A stretch of DNA of 64,000 nt from Mycobacterium colombiense (lineage in GTDB: Bacteria; Actinomycetota; Actinomycetes; Mycobacteriales; Mycobacteriaceae). Of the stretch, positions 46,833 to 54,504 are shown one piece after another. A program made the translations under genes and the position numbers. The DNA is taken from assembly GCF_003284975.1 (NCBI RefSeq), contig NZ_QMEU01000021.1, positions 1-64,000 of the forward strand, read 5' to 3'. Every line of letters begins with the position of its first letter. The first letter of the stretch is position 1. The notes under the pieces were generated by a model. That model did not search any database. It saw only the letters and a program-made list of their open reading frames with translations, and was not told where the DNA came from.

Positions 46833-47516
46833 TCATCGGATCTTGATCAGATGTTCGGCGAGCTCGCGCAGATCACTGACAACGATGTTCGGCTGCGGCA
46901 CGCCGTCCACCGCCAGCGGTGCGTTGCCGCGCCGGGTGATCAAAGCCCCACCGAACCCGACACTTTGCGCACCGATGGTGTCCCACACGTGGGCGGCAAC
47001 CATCATGCAGTCGGCGGGAGCCACGCCGATCGTCTGGCACGCGTAGAGGTACACGGCGGACGAGGGCTTGAAGACGCTGCGAGCATCGACGCTCAGCTGG
47101 TGTTCGAAATAGCCCGCCAGCCCTGAATTCTGCAGTGCCGTCGGGCCGTCGGGATTAGGCGGGGAATTGGTCAGCGTGGCCAGCCGAAAACCGTTGTCAC
47201 GCAGCACCGCTAGTCCCTCGGCGGCATCGGGGTGCGCCGGCATGGTGAGCAGTCCCGCCTTCAGGCGGTCCAAATCGTCGTCGGTGACGTCCACCCGGCG
47301 GATGTCGCCCAGCATCCGCAGCACCCCCTGGGCGAGCACGGGAAACGCCACGTAGTCGCCCGCCAGCGTGATGGCCATCGAGTACATGATCAACTGCGCG
47401 AACCACTCCCGCAGCACGCCGTCATCGCCGAACAGCTCACCGAAAAGCGGTGCGATCGACTCGATATCGAGCAACGTCTCGTTGACGTCGAAGACCAGGA
47501 CGGACGGTGTTGCCAT
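46833..47516 (-). CDS. HAD-superfamily hydrolase of the haloacid dehalogenase type II group
   Basis: The 227-residue protein has the HAD nucleophile motif FDVNETLLD, motif II in TLTNSPPN, motif III Lys in VFKPSS, and motif IV as MVAAHVWDTIGA. In L-2-haloacid dehalogenases the segment before the substrate arginine is WRxKQLEY and motif IV is SSNxWD. Here the arginine is replaced (WFAQLIMY) and SSN is AAH. Dehalogenation is therefore doubtful despite the family name. It lies two bases after the TMEM175-type gene and is presumably co-transcribed with it. Confidence 0.85.
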   Translation of the reverse strand: MATPSVLVFDVNETLLDIESIAPLFGELFGDDGVLREWFAQLIMYSMAITLAGDYVAFPVLAQGVLRMLGDIRRVDVTDDDLDRLKAGLLTMPAHPDAAEGLAVLRDNGFRLATLTNSPPNPDGPTALQNSGLAGYFEHQLSVDARSVFKPSSAVYLYACQTIGVAPADCMMVAAHVWDTIGAQSVGFGGALITRRGNAPLAVDGVPQPNIVVSDLRELAEHLIKIR

Positions 47517-47518
47517 GG

Positions 47519-48112
47519 CTAGTGCTCAACATTCTTTCGTTGGGGGATGTCCGGTCGCAGATACCCCACGAGGCACAACACGATCAACGACATCGCCGCG
47601 ACCGGCCACCACAAGGCGACCAGCGCGGCCGTCACGAAAACCCCGAGGGTGATGAACGACCGCATTTGCAGCATGCGGCGCATCCGTGCTGAAACATCTT
47701 GGTGGGAGGGCCGATCCACCGCCTCCCAGCACAGCGCCAGGTAGGTGATGTTGACCAGGACGAAGACCGCCGCGTACAGCGATACCGGCGCCGGGGCCAG
47801 CCTGCTGTCGGCGATCCACTCCGTGGTGAACGGGATCAGCGACACCGAGAACAGATGCGCGAAGTTCGACCAGACTAGCCGCGAGGTTGCGACCTGGGCG
47901 TAGTTGAACAGGTGGTGATGGTTGACCCAGACGATCGCGATGAACAGATAGCTGACCACATAGCTCAGCCCGGTGGGCCACAGCGGAAGCAGGGCGCGGA
48001 AGCCCTGGGCGCTGGGTGGTCTGAGCTCCAACACCAGTATGGTGATGAGCACGGCGAACACACCGTCGGAGAACCCGCGCAGCCGTTCAGGACTGGTCTC
48101 TCGTGCCGCCAC
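47519..48112 (-). CDS. TMEM175-family (DUF1211) membrane protein
   Basis: The 197-residue protein has six hydrophobic segments, and its first contains the RxxxFSD signature as RLRGFSDGVFAV. Bacterial TMEM175 proteins are leak-type potassium channels. The GTG at 48112 follows GGGAGG at five bases. The open frame to 48421 overlaps the DUF427 gene and lacks family character, so I reject it. It overlaps no gene and is two bases from the HAD gene. Its presence in an oxidoreductase operon is unexplained. Confidence 0.85.
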   Translation of the reverse strand: MAARETSPERLRGFSDGVFAVLITILVLELRPPSAQGFRALLPLWPTGLSYVVSYLFIAIVWVNHHHLFNYAQVATSRLVWSNFAHLFSVSLIPFTTEWIADSRLAPAPVSLYAAVFVLVNITYLALCWEAVDRPSHQDVSARMRRMLQMRSFITLGVFVTAALVALWWPVAAMSLIVLCLVGYLRPDIPQRKNVEH

Positions 48113-48155
48113 CGCTACCTCCCGCTCCGTCGCGATGGCGTGAGCCGTTCTCGCC

Positions 48156-49031
48156 TCATGACGCGCTCCGGTTCCGCCCTGACACCTCGTCCGTGTCGAG
48201 CCCACGGTCGACGCCGTGTGGGATGACCGTCTGGCCGGGTTCGAGCTGAAGTTGCTTGCCGTCGAGGTGCACGTCGATCTTGTCGGGTTCGAAGGACACC
48301 AGATTGCGGACCCGCGCGACCTCCGTCCAAGCGTCGACGTAAGACCAGGCTGCGCGCTGGCGGGTTCCGATGTCATAGTAGGAGCAGATCCCCTTATACG
48401 GGCAAAAGGTCTGGATATCAATGAGTTTCAGCGCGGACTCGTCGGTATCTTCGCGCGGCACGTACCATCTGGGCGCAAAGCCGGACTCATACAGCGCCAA
48501 CGGGCGATGGGTGTCGGCGACCACCCGGTCACCATCGCGGACAACGAGATGCCTTGCGGTAGAACGGATATCGATGCGGTGGTAGGCGTCCGCGGCGTGC
48601 CCGACGATCCGTTCCTCTTCTTCGTAGAAGGCATCCATGGCGCGCCAGGCAAACGCCACCCGGCCCTCGAGAACGGCGGCATACGCCGGTAGCCCGGTGT
48701 GTTCCCACGCGCTGTGGTTGGTCTCGCGCCCCGATGCGGAGACGGTGAACCACTGTGTGGCCCCGAGATCGCGGTGTTGCGTCACCCGGTCCTCGGCGTG
48801 CAGCGTTCCGTCTTCGATGTCACCGCGGGGAAAGTAGGCGACCGGGTAGCGGCCCGGTTCGTGCAACAGGATCACGTCGTCGCTGTCGACTATCCACCGA
48901 TCCGCAAAGCGCACCCGCATGCGTCGACGTAACGGCTCGGCGAACAACAGCCGCGGTGGCATCGGCTGTTCGGCGAGGAAGTGTCCGAGCGATCCCGTCG
49001 CCAGCGGGCCTTGCTGCCATGCCAGCCCCAT
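48156..49031 (-). CDS. Tandem DUF427-domain protein
   Basis: The 291-residue protein carries two copies of DUF427. The second includes LALYESGFAPRWYVPREDTD and FCPYKGICSYYDI, which match the family; the first has HEPGRYPVAYFPRGDI and THSAWEHTGL-like elements. A C-terminal acidic tail follows. The ATG at 49031 follows GAAGGGACAC. DUF427 proteins are widespread in actinobacteria and have no established function. Its 45-base spacing from the quinone oxidoreductase-like gene suggests a shared transcript. Confidence 0.83.
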   Translation of the reverse strand: MGLAWQQGPLATGSLGHFLAEQPMPPRLLFAEPLRRRMRVRFADRWIVDSDDVILLHEPGRYPVAYFPRGDIEDGTLHAEDRVTQHRDLGATQWFTVSASGRETNHSAWEHTGLPAYAAVLEGRVAFAWRAMDAFYEEEERIVGHAADAYHRIDIRSTARHLVVRDGDRVVADTHRPLALYESGFAPRWYVPREDTDESALKLIDIQTFCPYKGICSYYDIGTRQRAAWSYVDAWTEVARVRNLVSFEPDKIDVHLDGKQLQLEPGQTVIPHGVDRGLDTDEVSGRNRSAS

Positions 49032-49076
49032 GATCGTGTCCCTTCGTCGCGAAAATTCTCGGCGTCCGCGGTCACG

Positions 49077-50123
49077 TCACTGCATGACGACGACCATCTT
49101 CCCGCCGGCTTCTCCCGCCTCCATCACGCGGTGCGCCTCTCGGATCTGCTCGAAAGAGAAGATGTGTGACGGCTTTGCATCCAGTTCGCCGTGGGCAACC
49201 TGCCGGGCGATGTCTTGCAGGGGTACGTCTGAGAGCGGAAAGCCCGGTGTCCCAAAGACGAAGCTCCCGAAGAAGTTCCAGTTCACGCCGCTGGCCATGC
49301 GCAGCAGCGGGTTGAAATCGCCAATCGGATCGAGTCCGCCCAGCCATCCGGCCAGGCACGCCGTGCCGTCGCGGCGCAACATGTCGAGGGAGTCGAGGAT
49401 GGTGCTGTTGCCCACCAGGTCCAGGACCGCGTCAATGTCTTTGGTTTCGGCGATGTGGGAGGCAAGGTCGCGCCTTTCCAGTTCGACGCGCGAAGCGCCT
49501 AACTTTTCCAGCATCGGCACGCGATCGCTGCTTCGCGCCGTGGCGATGACCCGCGCGCCGGCGGTGACCGCCATCTTGAGTGCGGCTTGGCCGAATGAGG
49601 AGGTCGCGCCGCGCAAAACCAACGTTTGTCCGGATCTGAGGGTGAGGTTGCGAAACAGGCATGTCCAGGCGACCGCGTAGGTTTCGGGCAGGGCGGCCAA
49701 ATCCGACCAGGGCAGGTCCGACTCAATGAGGGCGACATTGGCGGCGCGGACGCGGGTGTATTCGGCGTAGCTGCCGTTGATGGTGCGCCCCAGACCGCCC
49801 ATCAGCGCCGCGACCTTGGCCCCGACCGGGAACTCGCCTCCCGGGCACGAGTCAACGATGCCAACGCATTCGATGCCGCTGACCTCGGCCGCCTCCGCCC
49901 ATTCGCCGCGGCGCATGTGCATCTCGGCGTGGTTGATGCCGAAACCCTTTACCGCAATGACGACTTCGCCATCCTTCGGGAGCGGCTTGGGGATGTCGGT
50001 GTAGACCAGACTGTCCAGACCGCCGAACTTTTCCAAGATGATCGCCCGCATGGTTTCCCCGCCGGGTTGCTCGCGTACGACCGCCGGTGCGGTTGGCAGC
50101 TGAGGTGACTCGAGCGTGGACAT
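49077..50123 (-). CDS. Quinone oxidoreductase-like MDR dehydrogenase
   Basis: The 348-residue protein has a GroES-like N-terminal domain (GFGINHAEMHMRRGEW), an NAD(P) domain with LRGATSSFGQAALKMA and a C-terminal IFSFEQIREAHRVMEAG. It lacks the structural-zinc cysteines, so it belongs to the zinc-free quinone oxidoreductase branch of MDR enzymes. The ATG at 50123 follows GAAAGAGGC; an internal ATG at 50051 is the family-typical MRAIILEKFG. A candidate operator lies about 60-80 bases upstream. It appears to lead a minus-strand run ending at 44853. Confidence 0.88.
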   Translation of the reverse strand: MSTLESPQLPTAPAVVREQPGGETMRAIILEKFGGLDSLVYTDIPKPLPKDGEVVIAVKGFGINHAEMHMRRGEWAEAAEVSGIECVGIVDSCPGGEFPVGAKVAALMGGLGRTINGSYAEYTRVRAANVALIESDLPWSDLAALPETYAVAWTCLFRNLTLRSGQTLVLRGATSSFGQAALKMAVTAGARVIATARSSDRVPMLEKLGASRVELERRDLASHIAETKDIDAVLDLVGNSTILDSLDMLRRDGTACLAGWLGGLDPIGDFNPLLRMASGVNWNFFGSFVFGTPGFPLSDVPLQDIARQVAHGELDAKPSHIFSFEQIREAHRVMEAGEAGGKMVVVMQ

Positions 50124-50181
50124 CGGTTGCCTCTTTCACCATCGTTGGCGGCGACGGCGCCGGGCGGCGCGACACAAATAT

Positions 50182-50207
50182 TGGGCCAACTGACCCATTA
50201 TTATGGG
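50182..50207. promoter_or_regulatory. Composite palindromic operator before the quinone oxidoreductase-like gene
   Basis: TGGG-N7-ACCCATTAT occupies 50182-50201. An overlapping palindrome, CCCAT-TATT-ATGGG, spans 50194-50207. The first pattern recurs before the hydrolase gene (52649-52668), and the second resembles the site before the upstream TetR gene (51660-51673). All three lie in the non-coding gap ahead of a minus-strand gene in one region, which suggests a local regulon. Confidence 0.55.
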
Positions 50208-50243
50208 CGTCCGCATCGACCATGTCCAGCGAAAGGCGAATAC

Positions 50244-50915
50244 TCAGGTTTTGCGCTGACCAGGCGACGACGCGGGTCGACCCCTACGCCGCGGGGGGTG
50301 CGCCACAAAGGAGCTCACGTAGTCGACCGCGGCATCGACGGCGACCCGCAGCGGTTCCGGATCGCCGGTGACGTGGGTGAGCATCGCGCCGCCCTGGTGC
50401 GCGGCGACCAGCGATCCGGCCAGATGCCGCGCGTCGGCCTCCGGGCGCAGGTCTCCGCGCTCACGCATCGACTCCAGCCCGGCCCGAAACAGGTCGATCC
50501 ATTGGTCGTATCCGGCGGCCAGGTCCTCGTGTACCTCGCGGTCGGCCTCGATCAACTCACCGGCCAGGGACCCATAGACGCAACCGCCGACGCGGTACAC
50601 GGCGTCGATGTCGGCCACGCAGGCATCGGCCCACGCCCGCAGGGCATCGAGGCTGTCGAGTCCGGCGAACTGCGGCCGAGTGTGAAAGTCCCGCACGTCA
50701 TTACGGCGCGCATCGATGACGTGGCGGGTCAGGTCGCGCTTATCGCCGAAGTAGTGCGAGATCTGGGATCCACCCACCGCGGCGGCGCGGCGAACCTGGT
50801 CGACGCTCGTGTTGGCGACGCCCCGCTCGAACATCAGCCGGGCGGCGACTTCGATGATGCGCGCGCGCGTCGCCAGTCCCTTGCGGGTGAAGCGCGATGG
50901 GTTGCGTTCGGTCAC
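50244..50915 (-). CDS. TetR-family regulator A of a tandem pair
   Basis: The 223-residue protein has a helix-turn-helix (VDQVRRAAAVGGSQISHYF, about residues 38-56) and a C-terminal domain with a conserved LVAAHQGGAML segment. The same elements appear in the next upstream gene (VRRAASVSGSQLAHYF and IVAAHQGGGVLT), so the two are paralogs from tandem duplication. It starts at GTG 50915, 24 bases after its paralog's stop. A basic Arg-rich C terminus ends the protein. It probably binds the CCCAT-type palindromes nearby. Confidence 0.88.
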   Translation of the reverse strand: MTERNPSRFTRKGLATRARIIEVAARLMFERGVANTSVDQVRRAAAVGGSQISHYFGDKRDLTRHVIDARRNDVRDFHTRPQFAGLDSLDALRAWADACVADIDAVYRVGGCVYGSLAGELIEADREVHEDLAAGYDQWIDLFRAGLESMRERGDLRPEADARHLAGSLVAAHQGGAMLTHVTGDPEPLRVAVDAAVDYVSSFVAHPPRRRGRPASSPGQRKT

Positions 50916-50939
50916 TTCGCCGCCTTCGGCACCAATCGC

Positions 50940-51635
50940 TCAGCCGGCCCGTCGTGCCGGGCGACGCGCGCCGGACCGGCGCGGCGGACGGGGTGCGCGC
51001 TCGGCGGGGTCGGTGGCGAACAGCCGCAGATAGTTGATTGCGAAGCGAATGGCGTCGGCGTGCGGCCACTCCTGTCGGTAGGTGAAGGTCAGCACGCCAC
51101 CGCCCTGGTGTGCGGCGACGATCACCAGCGCCAGCTGGTGTGGATCGGCATCGCGAACCAGCAACCCGTCGTCTTTCATCCGCCCAATTGTCTGCTCCAG
51201 CAATTCAATCCACTGTCGGTAGCCGGCGGCCAACGCCTCGCGGGTGGTGTCGTCCGACTTCGCCAACTGGGCGGTGAGCGCGTGGTAGGTGGGAGTGCCG
51301 AAATAGCCGATGCGCCGCAGGTAGCGCATGTTCAGGTCGATCCACCGCTCGAAGTCGTCAAACGAATTCAGGCCGCGAAGTGTGGGCTGGCGGTGAAAGT
51401 CCAAGACGACGCCGGTCTGGCGCCTGATCACCGCGCGGATGAGCGTTGCCTTATCGGCGAAATAGTGGGCGAGCTGTGAGCCGCTGACCGAAGCCGCCCG
51501 GCGCACGCTGTCCATGTTGAACGCGGACAGGCCCTTTGTGACGATCAGCTCGGCGGCGGCCTGCACGATCCGGTCGCGGGTGGCACGCCCCTTGGCGGTC
51601 AACCGTTGTTCATCATGAACATCGGACTGGGCCAT
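50940..51635 (-). CDS. TetR-family regulator B of a tandem pair
   Basis: The 231-residue paralog of the downstream TetR protein has a helix-turn-helix in MDSVRRAASVSGSQLAHYF. The ATG at 51635 is six bases from a TAACCT box, supporting that start. A perfect palindrome at 51660-51673 overlaps its promoter, so it is probably autoregulated. Both paralogs have an Arg/Pro-rich C-terminal tail. The order hydrolase, TetR B, TetR A, oxidoreductase on one strand with related sites suggests a small regulon responding to one inducer. Confidence 0.88.
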   Translation of the reverse strand: MAQSDVHDEQRLTAKGRATRDRIVQAAAELIVTKGLSAFNMDSVRRAASVSGSQLAHYFADKATLIRAVIRRQTGVVLDFHRQPTLRGLNSFDDFERWIDLNMRYLRRIGYFGTPTYHALTAQLAKSDDTTREALAAGYRQWIELLEQTIGRMKDDGLLVRDADPHQLALVIVAAHQGGGVLTFTYRQEWPHADAIRFAINYLRLFATDPAERAPRPPRRSGARRPARRAG

Positions 51636-51641
51636 CGCGCC

Positions 51642-51647
51642 AGGTTA
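51642..51647 (-). promoter_or_regulatory. -10 box of the tandem TetR genes, leaderless type
   Basis: TAACCT on the minus strand fits TANNNT and ends six bases before the ATG at 51635. The palindrome at 51660-51673 lies in the -35 region. Confidence 0.5.
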
Positions 51648-51659
51648 ACCCGGGAGCGC

Positions 51660-51673
51660 TCCCATTTATGGGA
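51660..51673. promoter_or_regulatory. Palindromic operator before the tandem TetR genes
   Basis: TCCCAT and ATGGGA are perfect inverted arms around TT, lying 13 bases upstream of the TAACCT -10 box. It resembles CCCAT-TATT-ATGGG at 50194-50207. Confidence 0.55.
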
Positions 51674-51693
51674 TCTCCAGCCCATACATCTGC

Positions 51694-52563
51694 TCAGGCC
51701 TGGGCTTGGGTGGCGAGGAAGTTCCGGACTAGCCGGGCGACGTCCTCGCACGCGGACTCCAGCAGAAAGTGTCCGCCGTCGAGCAGATGGATCTCGGCGT
51801 CGGGCAGGTCGTCGGCGAACGCCTCGGCGCCGGCCGGGCCGAAGATCTCGTCGCCGCGGCCCCAGACCGCCAGCAGCGGCACCCGGGTGGCCCGGAAGTA
51901 GTCGTGCAAGCGTGGATAGAGCGGCGCATTGGTGGCGTAGTCGCGAAACAGCTTGAGCTGCACCAGGTCATTGCCCGGACGGGAGATCAGGGCGTAGTCG
52001 TGTTGCCAGGATTCGGGATCGATCAGCGTCTCGTCGGCCACGCCGGTCACGTACTGCCAACGGGTGGCATCCAGGGTGAGGAACTGGCGCACCGCCGCCT
52101 CGGTGTCCGCCGTCTGCTCCCGTTGGTACGCCTGCACGACCTGCCAGAAGCTCTCGACGAATCCCGCGTCATACCCATTGCCGTTCTGGCTGATGATCGC
52201 GGTGATCGCGGCCGGGTCGCGCAACGCGAGTCGCCAGCCGATCGGTGCACCGTAGTCCTGGACGTACATGGCGTACCGGTCGACGCCCAGGGTCCGCAGC
52301 AGGTTTGTGGTCAGGTCGGTCAGCGCGTCGAAGGTGTAATCGAAGTCGTTGACCTGCGGTGCGTCGGACAGCCCGAAGCCCAGGTGGTCCGGCGCGATGA
52401 CGTGATAACCGTCGGCCAGGGCCGGGATCAGGTGACGGAACATGTACGAGCTGGTGGGAAAGCCGTGCAGGAGCAGCACCGTGGGAGCGGCCGGGTCTCC
52501 TGCCTCGCGGTAGAAGAGTCGATGGCCGTCGACCGTGGCGTAGCGATGGTGAACAGCAGGCAT
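51694..52563 (-). CDS. Alpha/beta hydrolase with Asp nucleophile (epoxide hydrolase/dehalogenase-like)
   Basis: The 289-residue protein has the oxyanion region HGFPTSSYMFR, a nucleophile elbow with aspartate in QDYGAPIG (about Asp103), WGRGDEIF with an acidic residue and GGHFLLE with the catalytic histidine. The Asp nucleophile places it with epoxide hydrolases and haloalkane dehalogenases. The tryptophan after the Asp that helps bind halide in dehalogenases is replaced by tyrosine, so epoxide hydrolysis or another activity is more likely. The ATG follows TCAGGAGGAACGTC. An operator-like sequence lies about 90 bases upstream. Confidence 0.87.
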   Translation of the reverse strand: MPAVHHRYATVDGHRLFYREAGDPAAPTVLLLHGFPTSSYMFRHLIPALADGYHVIAPDHLGFGLSDAPQVNDFDYTFDALTDLTTNLLRTLGVDRYAMYVQDYGAPIGWRLALRDPAAITAIISQNGNGYDAGFVESFWQVVQAYQREQTADTEAAVRQFLTLDATRWQYVTGVADETLIDPESWQHDYALISRPGNDLVQLKLFRDYATNAPLYPRLHDYFRATRVPLLAVWGRGDEIFGPAGAEAFADDLPDAEIHLLDGGHFLLESACEDVARLVRNFLATQAQA

Positions 52564-52648
52564 GACGTTCCTCCTGACTCAGCACATTCCACCGTGGTAC
52601 GCCGCGGCGGCGTCCGACGGGAAATCCGCGAAACCCACCGAAAGTTTC

Positions 52649-52668
52649 TGGGTTATCCGACCCATTAT
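52649..52668. promoter_or_regulatory. Candidate operator upstream of the Asp-nucleophile hydrolase
   Basis: TGGG-N7-ACCCATTAT matches 16 of 20 positions of the site at 50182-50201. Within it TGGGT and ACCCA are perfect inverted arms separated by six bases. It lies between the hydrolase (start 52563) and the divergent MOSC-fusion gene (start 52795), so it could affect either. Confidence 0.5.
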
Positions 52669-52794
52669 GCATCGCCGCCGGGGTGAGCGACAGCCCCGCG
52701 AAGCCGATGTGTTGCCGTGTGGACTGGCCTGCCATACTCTGGGCGGACCATCCCAGTTGGGGCTCGGTGCGGATGCGAGCTGGTTCGAGGTGAC

Positions 52795-54501
52795 ATGGTG
52801 GGCAGGCTTGTTTCGGTGAACGTGGGCATGCCCAAGAACGTCGAATGGCGGGACAAAACCGTCTACACGGGGATATGGAAGACCCCGGTCGACGGACCGG
52901 TCATGGTGCGCCGCTTGAATGTCGACGGCGACGGTCAGGGCGACCTCGCCGGTCACGGCGGTGAACAACGCGCGGTGATGGTGTATCAGAGCGAGTCCTA
53001 CGACTTCTGGAAAAGCTACCTGCGGCGCGACGATCTGCGGCCCGGGCACTTCGGGGAAAACTTCACGGTCACCGGGCTCGCCGACGATGACGTCTGCGTC
53101 GGCGACCGCTATCGCATCGGGGACGCCGAGTTCGAGGTGACCCAGCCGCGCGTCACCTGCTTTCGGGTCGGCCTTCGCCTCGACGAGCCCGACATGCCCA
53201 ATCTTCTTGTGGCGCAGCATCGCCCGGGATTCTACTTCCGCGTGGTCACCGAGGGCCAGGTGCGAGCCGGTGACGACATCGTGCGGACCCGCCGCGGCCG
53301 CCACGAACTCAGCGTCGCCGCTATGGACGCGCTGCTTTATCTACCCGACCGCAACCTCGAGACGCTGCGCAAGGCCATCGACATTCCGGCGCTGAGCCCG
53401 GGTTGGCAGCAGTCGTTTCACGAGCTGCTGGCCGCTCACGATGGCGGGGCATCCGCGGTGGTACCGGCCCTACCGGGATGGAAGGGGTTTCGCAACCTGC
53501 GGGTCACCCAAACCCGCTGGGAGAGTGCCCAAGTGCTCTCGATCACGCTCGAGGCCGATGACCACAGCCCACTGCCACCGGCACTTCCGGGCCAGTACTT
53601 GACGGTCGAGGTCACCGGCGCCGGCGAGCCCGCGCCGCTGCGCAGCTATTCCCTGTCGGATGACTCCTCCGCCGGCTATTACCGCATCAGCGTCAAGCGT
53701 GAGGATCACGGCGTGGTGAGCCGGTGGTTGCACACCCATATCAAGCCGGGGTCGGTGATCGCGGCGGCCGCTCCTCGCGGTGACTTCTACCTGACCGAAG
53801 ACACCGGTCCGGTCATCCTTTTCTCCGCCGGAATCGGTGCGACGCCGGTGCTGGCGATGCTGCACGCCCTGTCCGCGGCCGGAAGCCGGCGCGACATCTG
53901 GTGGTTGCACACCACCCGGAGCCGCGAAACGCAGGTGTTCGCAGCCGAAGTCGAGACGCTCATAGGATCGTTACCGCATGCCCGGCAGCGGGTCTTCTAT
54001 ACCGAAACGCAGGGCCGGCTGCGCCGGGAGTCCATCGCGGAACTGGGCTTGCCGACCGACGCCACCGTTTACCTCTGCGGTCCAACCCAATTCATGACGG
54101 ATCTGCGCGACGCCTTAACCGGCATGGGATTCGATCCGTCCCGGATCCACAGCGAGCTGTTCGGCGCGCTGCCCGCGATCAACCCGGGAATTGTCGATGC
54201 GGGCGAGCGCAAGGCGCCCCACCCGCCCGCCGGGGTGCCGGGTACCGGACCGGCGATCACCTTCACGCGCAGCGGATTAACGGTCGCCTGGTCACCCGCG
54301 TACCGCAGCATCCTCGATCTCGCCGAAGCATGCGACGTGCCAACCCGATTCTCCTGCCGCAGCGGCGTGTGTCACGTGTGCGTAACCGGAATCGTTTCCG
54401 GCACAACCACTTACGTTCAGCCGCCGCTGGAGCCGCCGGGTGACGGATCAGTTCTGATCTGCTCGGCGGCGCCGGAAACCGACGTGGTGCTCGATCTGTA
54501 G
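52795..54501 (+). CDS. MOSC / ferredoxin reductase / 2Fe-2S ferredoxin fusion protein
   Basis: This three-domain protein has 568 residues. Residues about 30-165 form a MOSC domain with conserved cysteine in RVTCFRVG (about Cys122). Residues about 235-465 are an FAD/NAD reductase of the ferredoxin reductase superfamily (RSYSLSDD, GIGATPVLAML, YLCGPTQFM). The C terminus is a plant-type 2Fe-2S ferredoxin with C-x4-C-x2-C in CRSGVCHVC and a fourth Cys near residue 560. MOSC proteins carry sulfur or molybdenum cofactor and act on N-hydroxylated compounds. The fusion makes a self-contained NAD(P)H-driven reductase. The ATG at 52795 has a GAGGTGAC site; an earlier in-frame start at 52717 is less likely. 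Confidence 0.9.
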   Translation: MVGRLVSVNVGMPKNVEWRDKTVYTGIWKTPVDGPVMVRRLNVDGDGQGDLAGHGGEQRAVMVYQSESYDFWKSYLRRDDLRPGHFGENFTVTGLADDDVCVGDRYRIGDAEFEVTQPRVTCFRVGLRLDEPDMPNLLVAQHRPGFYFRVVTEGQVRAGDDIVRTRRGRHELSVAAMDALLYLPDRNLETLRKAIDIPALSPGWQQSFHELLAAHDGGASAVVPALPGWKGFRNLRVTQTRWESAQVLSITLEADDHSPLPPALPGQYLTVEVTGAGEPAPLRSYSLSDDSSAGYYRISVKREDHGVVSRWLHTHIKPGSVIAAAAPRGDFYLTEDTGPVILFSAGIGATPVLAMLHALSAAGSRRDIWWLHTTRSRETQVFAAEVETLIGSLPHARQRVFYTETQGRLRRESIAELGLPTDATVYLCGPTQFMTDLRDALTGMGFDPSRIHSELFGALPAINPGIVDAGERKAPHPPAGVPGTGPAITFTRSGLTVAWSPAYRSILDLAEACDVPTRFSCRSGVCHVCVTGIVSGTTTYVQPPLEPPGDGSVLICSAAPETDVVLDL

Positions 54502-54504
54502 TCC

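Noticed and set aside
48113-48421. 103-residue N-terminal extension of the TMEM175-type protein
   Set aside because: It is inside the DUF427 coding region in another frame and low in hydrophobicity. The GTG at 48112 has a GGGAGG site.
44853-52563. Haloalkane degradation pathway (hydrolase, dehydrogenase, haloacid dehalogenase)
   Set aside because: The HAD protein lacks the substrate arginine and SSN motif, and the hydrolase has Tyr instead of the halide-binding Trp, so the chain is not supported.
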